Assembly (NCBI GenBank): GCA_013180625.2
Contig: SNVD02008858.1
Location: forward strand, 248,001-312,000
Direction of reading: 5' to 3'
Length of the DNA: 64,000 nt
From: Boswellia sacra
Lineage: Eukaryota > Streptophyta > Magnoliopsida > Sapindales > Burseraceae
Of the stretch, positions 37,861 through 50,108 are shown in pieces (within the stretch, counting starts at the first letter, position 1; the number at the start of each line of letters is the position of its first letter). The notes beneath the pieces are model-generated. The model made no database searches, was not told where the DNA came from, and was given only the letters and a program-made list of their open reading frames with translations. A program made the translations under genes and the position numbers.

Positions 37861-38885
37861 TAGTAAAACCTCGATAAATTAATAATCTTGGTTAAATAAT
37901 AAATCTTTCGATCCCAACTCGATCTTATGTTATAAATGACTAAACTCATTAAATGCATAAGATAATATTTTTTTCAAATCCTTTAAGGCCCAACAAAAAT
38001 ATAAATTAATAATTGATCCAATATATAAATATATAACATATAAAATTTATAATATCAATGTGATTTTTTCTTGACAACTTCTAGTTTTTGAATTTTGTTG
38101 TTTTTCAAAATATGCATCTCAAGTTTTTTTTTTTGGTTTTTTCTTTCTATCTAAACAAAATTCAACTTTATCCTTAATTTTTTTTTTTGCAAAGCATGCA
38201 CCACATTTGGAATTTTTTTTCATGTTGTAGCAAGAAGTTGTGTGAGGTTGCTATGGCTTGGATGACCTTTTTCGAATAAACATTTGGTAAAACGAAATTA
38301 TCATCTAGATCATGATCATTATCAACATATATATCTATTATCCTTTCAATAATATCTTCATCAATAGACAATTGTATTACTGCATCATTCTCATTAGGAT
38401 AATTTAAATTATGCTCAACATTCATTGAATTTCTATGGCTTAAAGTAGAACTGGCTTCATTTAATTTATGGATGCCATCATCTTCACCAACTTGTTGTTC
38501 TACACCCATACCTTCATCTGACCGAATTTTGCAATGTCGAAAACAATTTGCAATGGGTATTATCTTCATACCAGTGTTCCAAGCAGCAATAACAAAATTG
38601 ATAGCATTCAATATGTTAATTTTTCTAGGATTTGTTGCTCCTACCTCATAGCCGTCCAAGATGGTAGAATAAAAACAACATCGGCAATTTTTTTTATTAA
38701 TAACACGTTCATGAATTTTGGTAAAAAAAATTTACAAGTAATTAAAACATAAAAATCTTCATAAATGAATAATTATTTATTTATCGATAAATTAAAAAAT
38801 TATTCATTTATTGATAATTAAAAAACCTCTATAGAATAATAGTCTTTTATGGTCTTGACAATATTTATTTATCGAAATTTCACTG
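37861..38885. mobile_element. pogo/Lemi1-like (Tc1-mariner superfamily) element
   Basis: The ends are inverted: TAGTAAAACCTCGATAAATT at left and the complement of CAGTGAAATTTCGATAAATA at right. Both are flanked by TA (37859-37860 and 38886-38887). The terminal sequence resembles plant pogo-like elements of the Lemi1/Emigrant type. The interior carries a transposase remnant on the minus strand. Confidence 0.82.
38174..38659 (-). pseudogene. pogo-like transposase C-terminal relic
   Basis: The open stretch encodes ILNAINFVIAAWNTG and IANCFRHCKI. These resemble the conserved region after the DDE domain in Tigger/CENP-B-type transposases of plants. The catalytic D-D-D region and the N-terminal helix-turn-helix domain are absent from the 1-kb element, so the product cannot be a working transposase. 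The remaining 161 codons are still open and end in a lysine-rich tail. Confidence 0.7.
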
Positions 38886-38887
38886 TA

Positions 38888-39736
38888 AATGTATAACTTA
38901 ATACACATAATCTGAGATGACAAAAATTCATTGGATTGGTAAAAAATAAATTAGAAAATCATCCATCTACGGTGGAGCCAAGATTTTAATTTTAGGGGCA
39001 CTGAAATATGAAATTTTTGAGTTCAAGAATGAAAGCATATATTGATTATAATAATAAGTTATACTATTTTTAATATTTAAGGTTTACACAATCAACAAGA
39101 AAACAATTGTACACAAATCCTAAATAAAAATATTTATCCAATAAACAATTCACCAAAATCAACCCAAAATAAATAAATGAATTAGCATTATAGTTTTATT
39201 TTACAAATAAAAAGAATAACATTTAAAAGTTAACTTAATGGATTTAATGTGAAATTTATGCTAACTTAAAATATAGTACATTGAGAACTCATCCTAAAGT
39301 CTCCAATTTGTTTTTGATTTTTGAAAATTTAAGTGTGGGAAAAACTTGATTAAATTTACAACCCTTTACAATATAAAGCTTTAGTGTAATAATAGAATTA
39401 AGAATATTATATTTTTTAAATGCTTGAAAAGACCGAAATTTAAAACTCTTTGTTTTTTCTTGACTTTATTTTTTTTAAATATCATCAACTTGTTACTTAG
39501 GTACATAGATTTTATATATTCAAGAGAATAGGTATTGACATTGAGAATAATTTGAAAAGGAAATTTTTGACCTTGTTAAGTGAAAATAAAGTTATTAAGA
39601 AAGGGAAATTGTGAATAATAGACGAAATATTAAGTTTTGAATATTGAAACCATTATAATAAAATGAACAATAAAAGAGAATTAAAAAATTACAAAGTTAT
39701 CAAACTATTAAAAAGTAATGCTACAATTATAAAGTT
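38888..39736. other. AT-rich intergenic stretch
   Basis: No gene seen. Around 38972 a GGTGGAGCCAAGATTTTAAT word resembles a common plant dispersed repeat; its element could not be bounded. Confidence 0.5.
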
Positions 39737-39997
39737 GGGATATTACAAAGTTTGTATCTCAATTGATGTGGCAGTGACATATACAACAATGTCTTGTCAT
39801 CAATCATATAACCCACTCTAATTATTTGTTAATTCTATAATGATGGCAGGAGGAAAATCCTTAATTTAAAGAGAAAATAATAGATAGACGAATCACATAA
39901 TATTTAAAAATTAATTACACTTGGTGATGTGGCAAATGGTGAGGTATTACCATGTGACTTGCCACATAAGTAAGGATACAAACTTTGTATCCTATAT
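39737..39997. mobile_element. MITE with ACAAAGTTTGTATC inverted ends
   Basis: About 45 bases at the left end (ATTACAAAGTTTGTATCTCA, then ATGTGGCAGTGACAT) are repeated in reverse complement at the right end (ATGTGACTTGCCACATAAG, then GGATACAAACTTTGTATCC). The TSD is not clear. Confidence 0.65.
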
Positions 39998-40320
39998 AGG
40001 GATGAAAATATACATATATAAATATATATATATATAGAACTTCATCCCTTTTCTTTTCCCTTGGCTTCCAAAGAGTCTCTTCTTTCAATTTCCCAATGAA
40101 AATGGCTACAATTTGAAATTATAACATCTTTGTATCCACTACCAGGCACAAAACGCACAACAAGTATCAAAAAGAACAAAAGGAAGTAACTACAAAAAAA
40201 AAAAGAAGAAAAAAACTAGCTACAAAAAGTAACTATAACAATTCAAATGCTAAAAGAGAATCTCGATTAAGATTGAAATTGCTTAATAATTAACAATATT
40301 AGCTAGAAAAAGATATTACG

Positions 40321-40345
40321 ATCCCCGACAATAGCGCCAAAAACT
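40321..40345 (-). other. Primer-binding site of a Ty3-type retrotransposon
   Basis: On the minus strand TTGGCGCTATTGTCGGGGAT follows the LTR end directly. It is one or two changes from the tRNA-Asp-type site used by Athila/Tat-like elements. Only about 200 bases of possible internal region lie beyond it. Confidence 0.7.
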
Positions 40346-41542
40346 TGTTGACGTGCATATCAACACACGTAAAACACCACAGGTATACAGGTCACAACAA
40401 GTAATAACAAGTGAGTAGAGCATTGTTCCTATGAGGATTGTATCTAAATTCTAGTTAATTACCATTGTAAAACAAATTCAATTTTATCTACATAACAAAA
40501 CAATTAGAAGTGCAAATTACAATTAACTAAGTGGAAAGCAAACAAACAAATTCAAAGGCTAAACAAGAGAGGAGATCAATGATGCAAAGTATCTAGAGAG
40601 GATGGATTTTCACTTAATAGACATCTATGCTTATTTAGTTCGAAATCGTGAATTGATTCATTCAGTGTTCATTAGTCGAAACTCTAATGTATTCCTACCA
40701 CCTCTCTCCAGCGTAAAGTAGAAACTAATGCTCATTAACCAATTTTAATCTCTTGTATAAAATCAATTAATTAACAATCATGAAGTCCAAGTTTCATTCA
40801 ACTACAAAGGTTTATGAGTGCTCCCAAGCTCCATAAAGGTCATGTTTTCCTATTTCACATACATGAAACCCAATTTCCCAAGCAATGATTTCAAATACAA
40901 CTTCATCTAATCAATATCCCTATACAATTAGAAGCTTGAAATACAAAGAAAATATTAATGACTTGAAATGAACCATTTACTCAAAACCAAACCATCAAGG
41001 CATAAAATTAGTGTTAGGCTACAGCAATCATCCTCTAGATTAATTAAAAGCAACTAGCCCATAACAGAGCTTACAAAACCCATAAAATAAAGCACAAGCA
41101 ATATTATTAAAAACCCACAACAAGATACAAGAGAGAAAGTGAAGAGAGAAACTAGTTTCACCACAAGAAAATTAGGATACAACAATAGGGATTTCGCAAC
41201 GCGTAGAAATGCACGTTACCGAATCATGCTTTTTGCAACGTGCATTTCTTGTGTGTTGCCAAATGTCTTATTGTAATTTTTTTATAATTTAATTATTTTA
41301 TTTTATTTTTAGTTAATTAAAATTAAGGTTTTGAAAAATAAAAATTTAAGAAAATAGATGAAATTATTTTATTTTAAATAAATGTGAAGAAAATAAAATA
41401 GTAAGATAAATATTCTATTTAAAAAATATATTTTATGGTTAAATATATCTATATTAAGATTTAAAATCTTTAGCTAACAAATTAATACTAATAAAAAAAT
41501 TTGAATTAGTTAATATTTTTTAAAAAAGGCCTGCATTACAAG

Positions 41543-41833
41543 TAGGGGTGTTCACGGGTCGGGTTTTCACAAACCCGATACTGTTCAAACCCGATTATTT
41601 TTACCCGATTCGGGTTATTATTCAATACCGACCCGATAAAAACCCGATCGGGTTGGATCGGGTTTAATTTAATTAAGCCAAATATCCAAACCCGATTTGC
41701 AACCCGACACTGTTCAAACCCGATTATTTTAACCCGATTCGGGTCACTATTTAATACCGACCCAAAAAAAATCCGACCAACCCGATAGAATCGGGTCGGG
41801 TTGGATCGGGTCGGGGATTTTTGAACACCCCTA
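41543..41833. mobile_element. hAT MITE rich in AACCCGA words
   Basis: TAGGGGTGTTCA at left and TGAACACCCCTA at right, with the 8-bp direct repeat ATTACAAG on both sides (41535-41542 and 41834-41841). Its 291 bases consist largely of CCCGAT/TCGGGT words in both orientations. Confidence 0.92.
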
Positions 41834-42544
41834 ATTACAAGTCATAATGAAACTTGTGTAAACGACTTAGTTTTGGCGGTTTCCTTTTTTTATTATAATA
41901 AAAAAAGTACAAACTAAACTATGCCGTTTTGAATGTTATGTATTCAAAAAATATAACATCACAAATTTACCCACTTTTCTCCCACTATGCTTAACACCAC
42001 CCGTCTTGAAGGCCAATACCTCATAACCCAACCCAATTTTCAACCTTTTTTTTTAATAACAATAATCAAATATTCAAAATCCATCCACAACACAATAAAG
42101 AGTCTATTAATACCAAGTCACATACAAACTTCAATCCATAACACAATAAAGAGTCAATTAAATATCAAGTCTTATACAAACTTCAATCCACAACATAATA
42201 AATAGTCTACTAGATTCCAAATCTCAAACAAACTTCAATTCACAAAATGCAATAAAGAGTCTATTAAATACCAAGTCCCATACAATCTTCATTCCACAAC
42301 ACAATAAATAGTCCACTGCATACCAAGTCTCAAACAAACTTCATTCCACAACATGATAAATAGTCTACTAAACACCAAGTTCCATACAAATTTTAAATAC
42401 AATTTAAATTTAGAAAAAAATTCCATTTCATCTCGTTGACTCTTTAGTAGTTTAAAATTCAAATTAATTTTTGACTTGTGTTTGTAATTTTAATGATTCA
42501 AAATTTAATCGTGTGAAATTGTCAATTTGTGTGTTTATAATATT

Positions 42545-42805
42545 ATGTTTTATTCGGGTTATACAGGTCACTAAACAATTTCATGTCATTATACAGGTTC
42601 GTGTCACTAAACAGGTTTGTGTTATTATACGGGATCGTGTCACCCGTGGGTTCAAACCCTCAACTCGAACACAATCTGATTATTAAACGGGTTGAAAATT
42701 TCAATCCAAATACGACCCAAATACGATTAAGACAAATCTAATCTTGCTAATTTACATGTTGTGTCGTGTCGGGTTCGTGGGTCGTGTCAAAAATTCCCAC
42801 CCCTA
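42545..42805. mobile_element. hAT-like MITE fragment
   Basis: The right end, CAAAAATTCCCACCCCTA, and the GTGTCGTGTCGGGTTCGTGG interior match the common plant hAT MITE type. No left end or 8-bp duplication was found, so it is probably truncated. Confidence 0.5.
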
Positions 42806-43085
42806 TTTCTATGATTTCTTGGCAAATTATTGGAAAAATCTCACTGCCCAACGGTTAACGGGCTAGCTTCTTTGTTGCTGGTGGCTCAATTTGTCCTTTC
42901 TTCTCGTTTACATCGTTCCCTAGTTTGTAAGATTCATTTTATTTGTCTATGAATTTCTCTTCCGTGTGTTTCCTTCTTGAAACTTGTTTAATATTTGTTT
43001 AATTCTCTCTCACACATTCAAACTTTGCTTTTTTTCTTGGCTTTTGGCATCTTTGTTTCGTGTTACAAAGAATTAGAGATCAAAG

Positions 43086-44028
43086 TGTTAGTTATAGACG
43101 TGGCACACATGGCATGTGCATTGCACATGAGTAATTTGTCATCATATGATAAAAATATTAAATGTGGATATTTTTCTAATCTCATTTATTTTATATATAT
43201 GTTTTGTATTAGGAGAATTTTAATTAAAATATGATAAGTTTTGATATGGTATCCTAGTTGAATAGGAATAAGTTTAGATTTGGTATCCTAGTTGAATAGG
43301 ATAAGTTTGGATTTGACATCCTAGTTGAATATGAAGTTTTATATTTGCATTAATTATCTCTTATTAGATTAGGATATTATTTAAGTAGTCTAGTTTACTT
43401 AAGAGAGTATATTATCACTTCCTATAATGTTTGATTATTATTCAAATTTTTTTTATGAGTTTTATTGAGATTCTACAGGATCTTGACAAGGATTGCAATT
43501 GATATCAAATACTATATAAAGCTATCTTCATAGCTATTAGAGTAAGGCAGTCAACGCATTCAAGGCAAATTAAGAGAGCAAGCAAGACCAAGTTTGAGTG
43601 CCTTTTTTTATTTGTTTTTATGTCTTGTGTAAAGCTTTAGGTTTTGGTTAATTGTTATAGATCGTGTGAGCTCAAGGGAGTTGAGTAATCACGTGTCTAT
43701 ACCAGTTACGGGTGTTATGTTATTCTTAACTGTGTGTAGTTAAGATAATCGTGATAGAAAAATAGCAGCATCATAAGAGTGTGTGAAGGACTATGGCTGC
43801 GATCGGGGTTGAGCAAGTTTACAAAGATTATGTTAGTGAGTGAGCGGGTTTCTACCATTGTAAAGAGTCCTATGTCGAGTGTAAATACATAAAACATAGT
43901 GGATTACAACTTTTGTTGCCTGTGGATGTAGGTTGGTTATAATCGAACCATGTAAAAATCCTATTCCGATTTACATTACTGTTTTAAGTTATATTATTCG
44001 TAACTGCCATACGCTGCAAAACCCAACA
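43086..44028 (+). mobile_element. Copia solo LTR, copy 1
   Basis: TGTTAGTTATAG...CCCAACA, 943 bases, with the 5-bp TSD caaag at 43081-43085 and 44029-44033. A TATA box (TATATAAA, 43513-43520) lies mid-way. No internal retrotransposon sequence remains, so it is a solo LTR left by recombination between two LTRs. It matches 62344-63267. Confidence 0.92.
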
Positions 44029-45194
44029 CAAAGTATGACAAAGAATGTATTCTTTATTTGATGCTAAACTTTATGTTCATTAAATTTAATCGTGTATGTA
44101 TTTGCAGTTTGTAGTTCCTTGCAGCCATTTTAGAGTTTAAGGTGGTTATGCATGCGGACTGCAGTATGGTTGCCTGTTTGACTCTGTCTTTGAATTTGTT
44201 TATAATAGATTTACTGCTTTCAAGTTTTAATTTTAAATTTATTAAATTTCATTTTGTATGTATTTGTCGTTAGGCATCAATTTGAGGTCCATTAGCATGT
44301 CGTCGTTCTTTATCAATTAGCATGCCGTGCAAAATCTTTCCCAAGAGTTCTTTTTTAATCCATCAACTTTTTATTTCTTTAGTAAAATTCAATTGAAGTT
44401 TGATAATAAAATTTACATGAATTATTGTTAACGTTAAGTTGGTGGACCACTTCATTATAAAGGAAATATTTTAAAATTTATATGCTTTTTGTTATTGCCT
44501 TCACTGTAAAGCAATCGGGTGAATTACATTTCTCAACCCAAAAGCCTTATTTATGGTATACAGGTTAAATCAATAAGAGATTGGTATATAATATAATGTG
44601 TCACATATTATACACACACTTTTAAGCCGAGAAACAATAAGCTTACACTTGTATGTTACACTTTTCATCAAAGTTATAATTAAACATTTAAATTAGTTAA
44701 CATATGAACTTTATGTACTTTTTTGTTATTATTAATTTAATCATAAAAGCTAAGAAAGTAATTTTATGAACACTATTTATCACTTTTGTAATAAAGTGTC
44801 AAATGAACATTATCTGTTTATAGCTAAAATGGTGTCTCATTGACAATATTTCTCTTACTTTTTTAAATTTGTAGGCCATTTTCTTTGGTAATGACCTGTA
44901 GTCTCTTGTGGCGGGATTGGTGAATTGATATTCTCGACATTTCATATTTATTGAGGTAACTTTGGTAGTGACCAGGCTAAGTTTATTTTATTGGCACAGA
45001 AGAGCACGATTTAGTCTAAAGTTTCTCAAAAGAAGGATGAGGTCAAAAAAACAATTGCATCTAACCCAAAAATATGCAAGAAATATGATTGTTCTACTAG
45101 AATATTACCTGGTATGAGGCAAAAATAAAAATAAAAATGAACAAAGGTCTATTCACAGTTAATTGCTAAATGAGGTTTTTCCTCTTTTCTTATC

Positions 45195-45298
45195 ATATAA
45201 CAGGTACTGATCAATGTGTTTGTTGTTTCCAAGCAATTACTACATGCTTAGATACTAGTCAATGTGTTTGTTGTTTCCAAGCAATTGCTATATGCTTT
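45195..45298. repeat. Short tandem duplication (~48 bp x2) in the CACTA interior
   Basis: TCAATGTGTTTGTTGTTTCC, then AAGCAATT(A/G)CTA(C/T)ATGCTT, occurs twice in a row. Confidence 0.8.
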
Positions 45299-48200
45299 TC
45301 TTTCTGTATATGTTATTTGCTTTGTACATTGATTAATCTGGTAGATTTGGAGATCAAGTAGGAATTTGTATAAAGGGTAGTTTTGTGTCAGTAAATTATA
45401 TTTTTATCACTTATTCTTAATGGTAATTTAACTCATTAGTGGTTTACTAACTTAACCTTCTAAGATGTTTAGAGTGTTTTTACTGTTTAAGGAAGTCTTA
45501 AGTTATATATGTCATCAGGTTCTCTTAGTCAAAAATCTAAATTGGTATTTTGAAGTTGCAGGATTGTAGAACAAAATTATTGTAATATATTAACAGTGAT
45601 GCCAAATTAATTTAAGTTTTCATAATATATATGCCATTTGATTGATTAATTATAGTTCATTTAATATCGTTCTACTGAGGTTAATGATTGATTAACAATA
45701 GCTGGTTTTAGAAGAAAAGATATTGCAAAGATTTAACTTATAAAGAACTTATCCGTGAAATCCTTACAAGAAGAATGAAAACATCAGCTATTTTTACTTT
45801 ATGTGTTTAAAAACCTACGCTATTTTGGTACATCTTTAATACACTACTTGACTCTTAACTTAGACATTTAAATTCACATTGCATTATTTCCTTTGATCTA
45901 TCATGACTCTTATTGTTGGTATAGTGATCCATGAGCCAGAAGGACCAACAGCATACTCACAATATGAACATTCTTCTATTCCTACAACTATAAAAAGCTT
46001 TTCAATTTGAAGTCTTACTTTTTGTCAAAGATGGATGCTTACGCTGGCACTTTTGAGAAGTATTTACAGCTCCGTGATTCTCCACGCAATGATTGTTCAG
46101 GTTGGAATCAAAACCTCGATTACTTTAAGGAACTTAAGGCTTCATAAAGATGTTTAGGAATGGATGGCATGTGGTCTAGTAGTGGAGATCTCATACATAA
46201 TTTATGGTTGCTTTGCCTTGGACCTCAGTTGGACTATTCCTTTTTTTCCCCTAACAACAATTTTTAATGTATATAGGACATGCTTGTTTTGTCTCCTAAT
46301 ATATCTGAAATCTTCTTTTGCTACTTTTATTAAGAGGCTATGCCCTAACTTGAATACAATATTTGTGCCTTCCACTTAGTTTGTGTGTATTTTCTTTGAT
46401 GAAGCCATTTAGCCTTTTACAAGAATGAAATCTTAAGCCTTTAATGGCAATTCATTATTTTGGTGCGTAAATTCAAAAGCCACTCTAAAGAGAAAGTTAT
46501 GCTTCATGCAGTGAATTTTGTTTGGGGATAACTTATCAAATTGTTACTAATTAGGCATGGGGTATTTAGTAACTTATTAAATTAGAAAAGCAAATTTGCT
46601 TTTGTGCTTCTGATATAGAGTAAAATTCGAGGTAGAAAGTCATCTTGGAAGGTTGAAATTTGAGGCACTTAGCTTTGTGGTGTTTTGATGTAATATGGCA
46701 GTTGCTGCCCACTAGGAACTGTTGTGTAATGGTTTTGTCAATTATATAATTCAAGCTTTGCGGTAATAGAGTATAAGAATATGTCATTATAATTATATCA
46801 CTTTATTGTAATGAAGGGATCTAACATTTTGAAGTTGCTTATGTAGGATTTGTTTGTGTTCCTTTGGGAAATTCATCCATCAAATCGCTTGAAGAAGATA
46901 ATCTTGTTGGAGGATTATGAAAGACTTATTCCCATAGTAGTTTTCATAAAACAGTTACATCTTAAGCTCAAGTATATATGTTTTACTTGTTTTCATCTTC
47001 TTTAAGTTATTAACTGCAAGTACTTGTATTTTAAATATATGTGATAATAATTATCTTAATAAAATTTGTACTTTTATTATTATTATGTATTCTTCGATAA
47101 TTTATATAGTAATGTGTATGATTAAAAATGAACAGGTATTATAAATAAAAAGAAATATGGATATTTAATTATAAATATATTTTGCAACTTTTCCCAACGA
47201 GAGTTATTCAATATATGCCAACATGCGCACGTTACTAAAACCATATTATGCAACTTTTTGCAACATGCAATGCGTGTTGCTGAAACTCTATTCCTTTTTA
47301 TTTTTCCACAATGCGCATTGAGTGTTGTCATTGAGGTCTGCAACAGCGTGCATTGCATGTTGTTGAATCTCTATCACTTTATGACTTTCCACACTGCGTA
47401 TTGCGTGTGGCCATTGAGGTATGCAGCAACGCGTATTGTGTGTGTTAAATCTCTACTACTATATATCTTTCTGCAACGTGCAATGCACGTTGCCAAAAGC
47501 TATTTTGCAAAGTAGCGCGTTGCCGAAAGTTAAGGACTTTATAAATAGCAAGAACAACAATGCGCGCCTGTGCATCGCAAAAACCTTTTAGCAATGCAAA
47601 ATGCGTGTTGCCATAGTCCATTTTTCTTGCAGTGAAATTTTCAAGCTAATTTGAGAGCTCCAATCCCTTATAGATCCTCAATCTCCCTTGAATCTTCTTG
47701 TATTCCTTTTTATTTTCAACTCCAATTTTGGTCTATAAGTGTATTTCTAATCTCCTTAAGGCCTCTATTCTCTACAACCCTCTTTTTGGACCCTTTTTAT
47801 ACTACAAAATAAAGTTAGAAAAGTGCCCAGCTTGTCATTTGGGGCTGAAATGGGCTGGTAGCCCGTTAGGGCACGACTTGCTCCACTGTTGCCTTATGCA
47901 ATCCAGCCATTGGTTGCCTATACTCTTTGGCATCACTTTTCGTACAAATCTTCGATTTAGAAACCATAAAATTCCCTAGAAACTAGACTTTCAGACTTTT
48001 AAAAGATATAAGGTTTATAATCTGGTTCATTGTAGATCGACACAGTTTATTTCAATAATGTAGCTGTCTATCATAGGTGCAAAATCACTGGTTTTGCTCC
48101 AAGCTCCTTGTGTGATACTTACATTTCACAAATTGCATCTTATTAGTTCCTTGAAGGTTCCAAGACATGCCAACACTCAGCTATCCTAAAAACTCAACAT

Positions 48201-48559
48201 GACACCCACAAATGACACAAAAAATGCTCAAACACTGTACAAAAAACGTAAGTTTGAAGTACTAAAAAAATGTAACACATCAAGTCGATTGGTTCCTTGG
48301 TGCCACTAAGGAGTATGTTTATCATGAATTTCTTTTCTTAATAGATTTTTATACTTTATGCCCCTATGGAATATCTTTAACATCTTCTCAACTATAGCAT
48401 TGCTTTTGTGATTTATTTAAGTTGATATTAATAAAATAATTCTTGAAGTTGCTCTAATTTCCCAGAAAGATTCTTTAGGAGATCTCTCTAGTTGCTTGAT
48501 CTTAAAACTCAATGTCTTCTAGGCTTTACATAGGCCACTACCTTGTAGAGTTCATTTGT

Positions 48560-49092
48560 GCATGTTTGGAAGTCAAGACCAAATAATGAGATCACGATTT
48601 CTTTTTAATAAAAAAATTTAGTCATGGCCCTCTGGATGATTGATTAATAATAAAATATGGATGAGATTTAACTTTCTTTTAGTCTCATTCCCTCACAATT
48701 ATTCTTAACCCTTGGGTCCTAATTGTTCCTTGCTTGGTACTAAACTTTTTATCCTTTTATTTATTTTCTAAAACTTAAAAATGATTATAGTTATTATCAA
48801 TTATATAAACATGATAATAATAGTGCTAATATCTAAATATTAATTGATAGTAATTATCATTATTATGTTTTAAAGAATAAATATATAGATAAAAATTTAG
48901 CACCAAGCATGATAGAACGGGACCCATGAGTCTCTTGCCTCTTAGTCTCGTGGATATATAACAATTTTAAAAGAACAAGACTAAAAGATAGTCCAATCTC
49001 AATTTGTCATTGATCAGCCAGACAAATGTTAAGACAGGAAAAAAAAAGAAAGTACAGTCTCGCCATTTAGTCCTGGCTCCCACAAGCGTCCT
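48560..49092. mobile_element. MITE with long inverted arms
   Basis: The left arm has GTTTGGAAGTCAAGACCAAA, then GGGTCCTAATTGTTCC and GCTTGGTACTAAA. The right arm repeats these in reverse complement (TTTAGCACCAAGCATG, GGGACCCATGAG, TTTAGTCCTGGCTCCCAC). Arms are about 200 bases and AT-rich toward the centre. The exact ends and TSD were not fixed. Confidence 0.65.
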
Positions 49093-50108
49093 TTAGGACT
49101 TTTGCTGGCTATGGCAACTCACTGGTTCTTAACTTGGTGCTAGTATTGTCAAATAGTTTAGGTTGTAAAGGTGGTCTAAATATTTTTAGTAAAATAAGTT
49201 AAATTAAGCGAAATTCCTTGATTGACTAGCTCAATTTAAGTCATATGGATGAAGATTTCCTTCAATATGGCTCATGTAGATATGTCTTGAAAATAAATGA
49301 TAAGCTATTGTCAAGCAAGTCATCTAAAATGCTGGACTCCTTTGACAAGATATTTGATGAAGCATTTTTGAGTCGAAATGTTAGATTCTCAATAAGTCTG
49401 TTTGACAAATTATTGTCAAGCATGTCTAGTAGAACTTTCGTGAACAGAGTTATGTGAAGAGATTATTGAAATGAAGGGTATTTTTTTCAGAGTGCATTAG
49501 ATTTTGTTATTTTTCGAAAGATTTTCGAGATATGCTAATGTTCATTTCAACCCCCAAGACTTGGTAATTTCACAATTAACCTACATTTTTAGACTTCTTC
49601 TGATCTGATGACTGGAATTTTTATAATTTTGTTGCTTTTATTATAGGGTCCAATTGGAGACTGGAGGTTGAAAGGTGTACGGGATATTTGTCTTAGGCTC
49701 ATATTTTTATAACTCTCTTCTGGTTGCACGCCTATACTTTCATTATTAGTGGATCAACAGCTATAAAGAATCACCAGAAGCAGAGAAGCAGAGGCTGGCC
49801 AGCAACTCGATAAAGCCACATGCCAGCCAGCAAGAGCATTAAATATGCTTGGAGATCATTTTTAGTTCTATTTTTAGTTTTGAAACAAAAAAAAAAAAAA
49901 TCTCCTTCTACTGAGCTCGGATATAATTTTTTATATGATTAAAATTTTTTATATGAACAAAACAAAAAAAAAAACCCAGAAAAGAAATGACAGAATGCCA
50001 AGCCAAAGATAGCTTTTGCTAGAAATTGATATTGCAATTTCATTCTCTAGAAACAAAATATTCAGGAACTTTGAATAAAGATCACACAAGAATGAAGCAC
50101 ACAAAAAG
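49093..50108. other. Intergenic DNA, includes the 3' flank of the small gene
   Basis: No recognised gene. A 70-codon frame at 49245-49457 contains two similar segments (DKLLSSKSSKML and DKLLSSMSSRTF), so it is repeat-derived. 49950-50108 is the probable 3' UTR of the minus-strand gene. Confidence 0.5.

Larger units (their letters stand above)
41159..47634. mobile_element. CACTA-like DNA transposon (decayed)
   Basis: The left end is CACCACAAGAAAATT; the right end is the complement of CACTGCAAGAAAAATGG, the classical CACTA end. Subterminal repeats of GCAACG(T/C)GCATT type occur inside both ends (41194-41265 and 47187-47620, many copies on the right). No TNPD/TNP2 transposase is recognisable. 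The flanking 3-mers (ttt / aaa) do not match, so the TSD is not confirmed. A hAT MITE and a Copia solo LTR lie inside. Confidence 0.68.
40346..48277 (-). mobile_element. Ty3/Gypsy-type LTR split by a later insertion
   Basis: The two halves are 40346-41158 and 47635-48277, separated by the CACTA-like element. On the minus strand the LTR begins TGTTACATTTT near 48277, carries TATAAAAA (47794-47801), and ends CGTCAACA at 40346 beside the primer-binding site. The opposite LTR and most internal sequence are missing. The right boundary is uncertain by a few bases. Confidence 0.65.

Noticed and set aside
41543..41833. Interstitial telomere repeat
   Set aside because: The words are AACCCGA, not the plant telomere AAACCCT, and the block has hAT ends with an 8-bp TSD.
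43715..43897. 60-codon frame also found at 62954-63136
   Set aside because: Lies within the solo LTRs; shared because the LTRs are copies.
49245..49457. Small serine-rich protein gene
   Set aside because: Short frame with an internal duplicated segment, no homology, no splice or promoter support.
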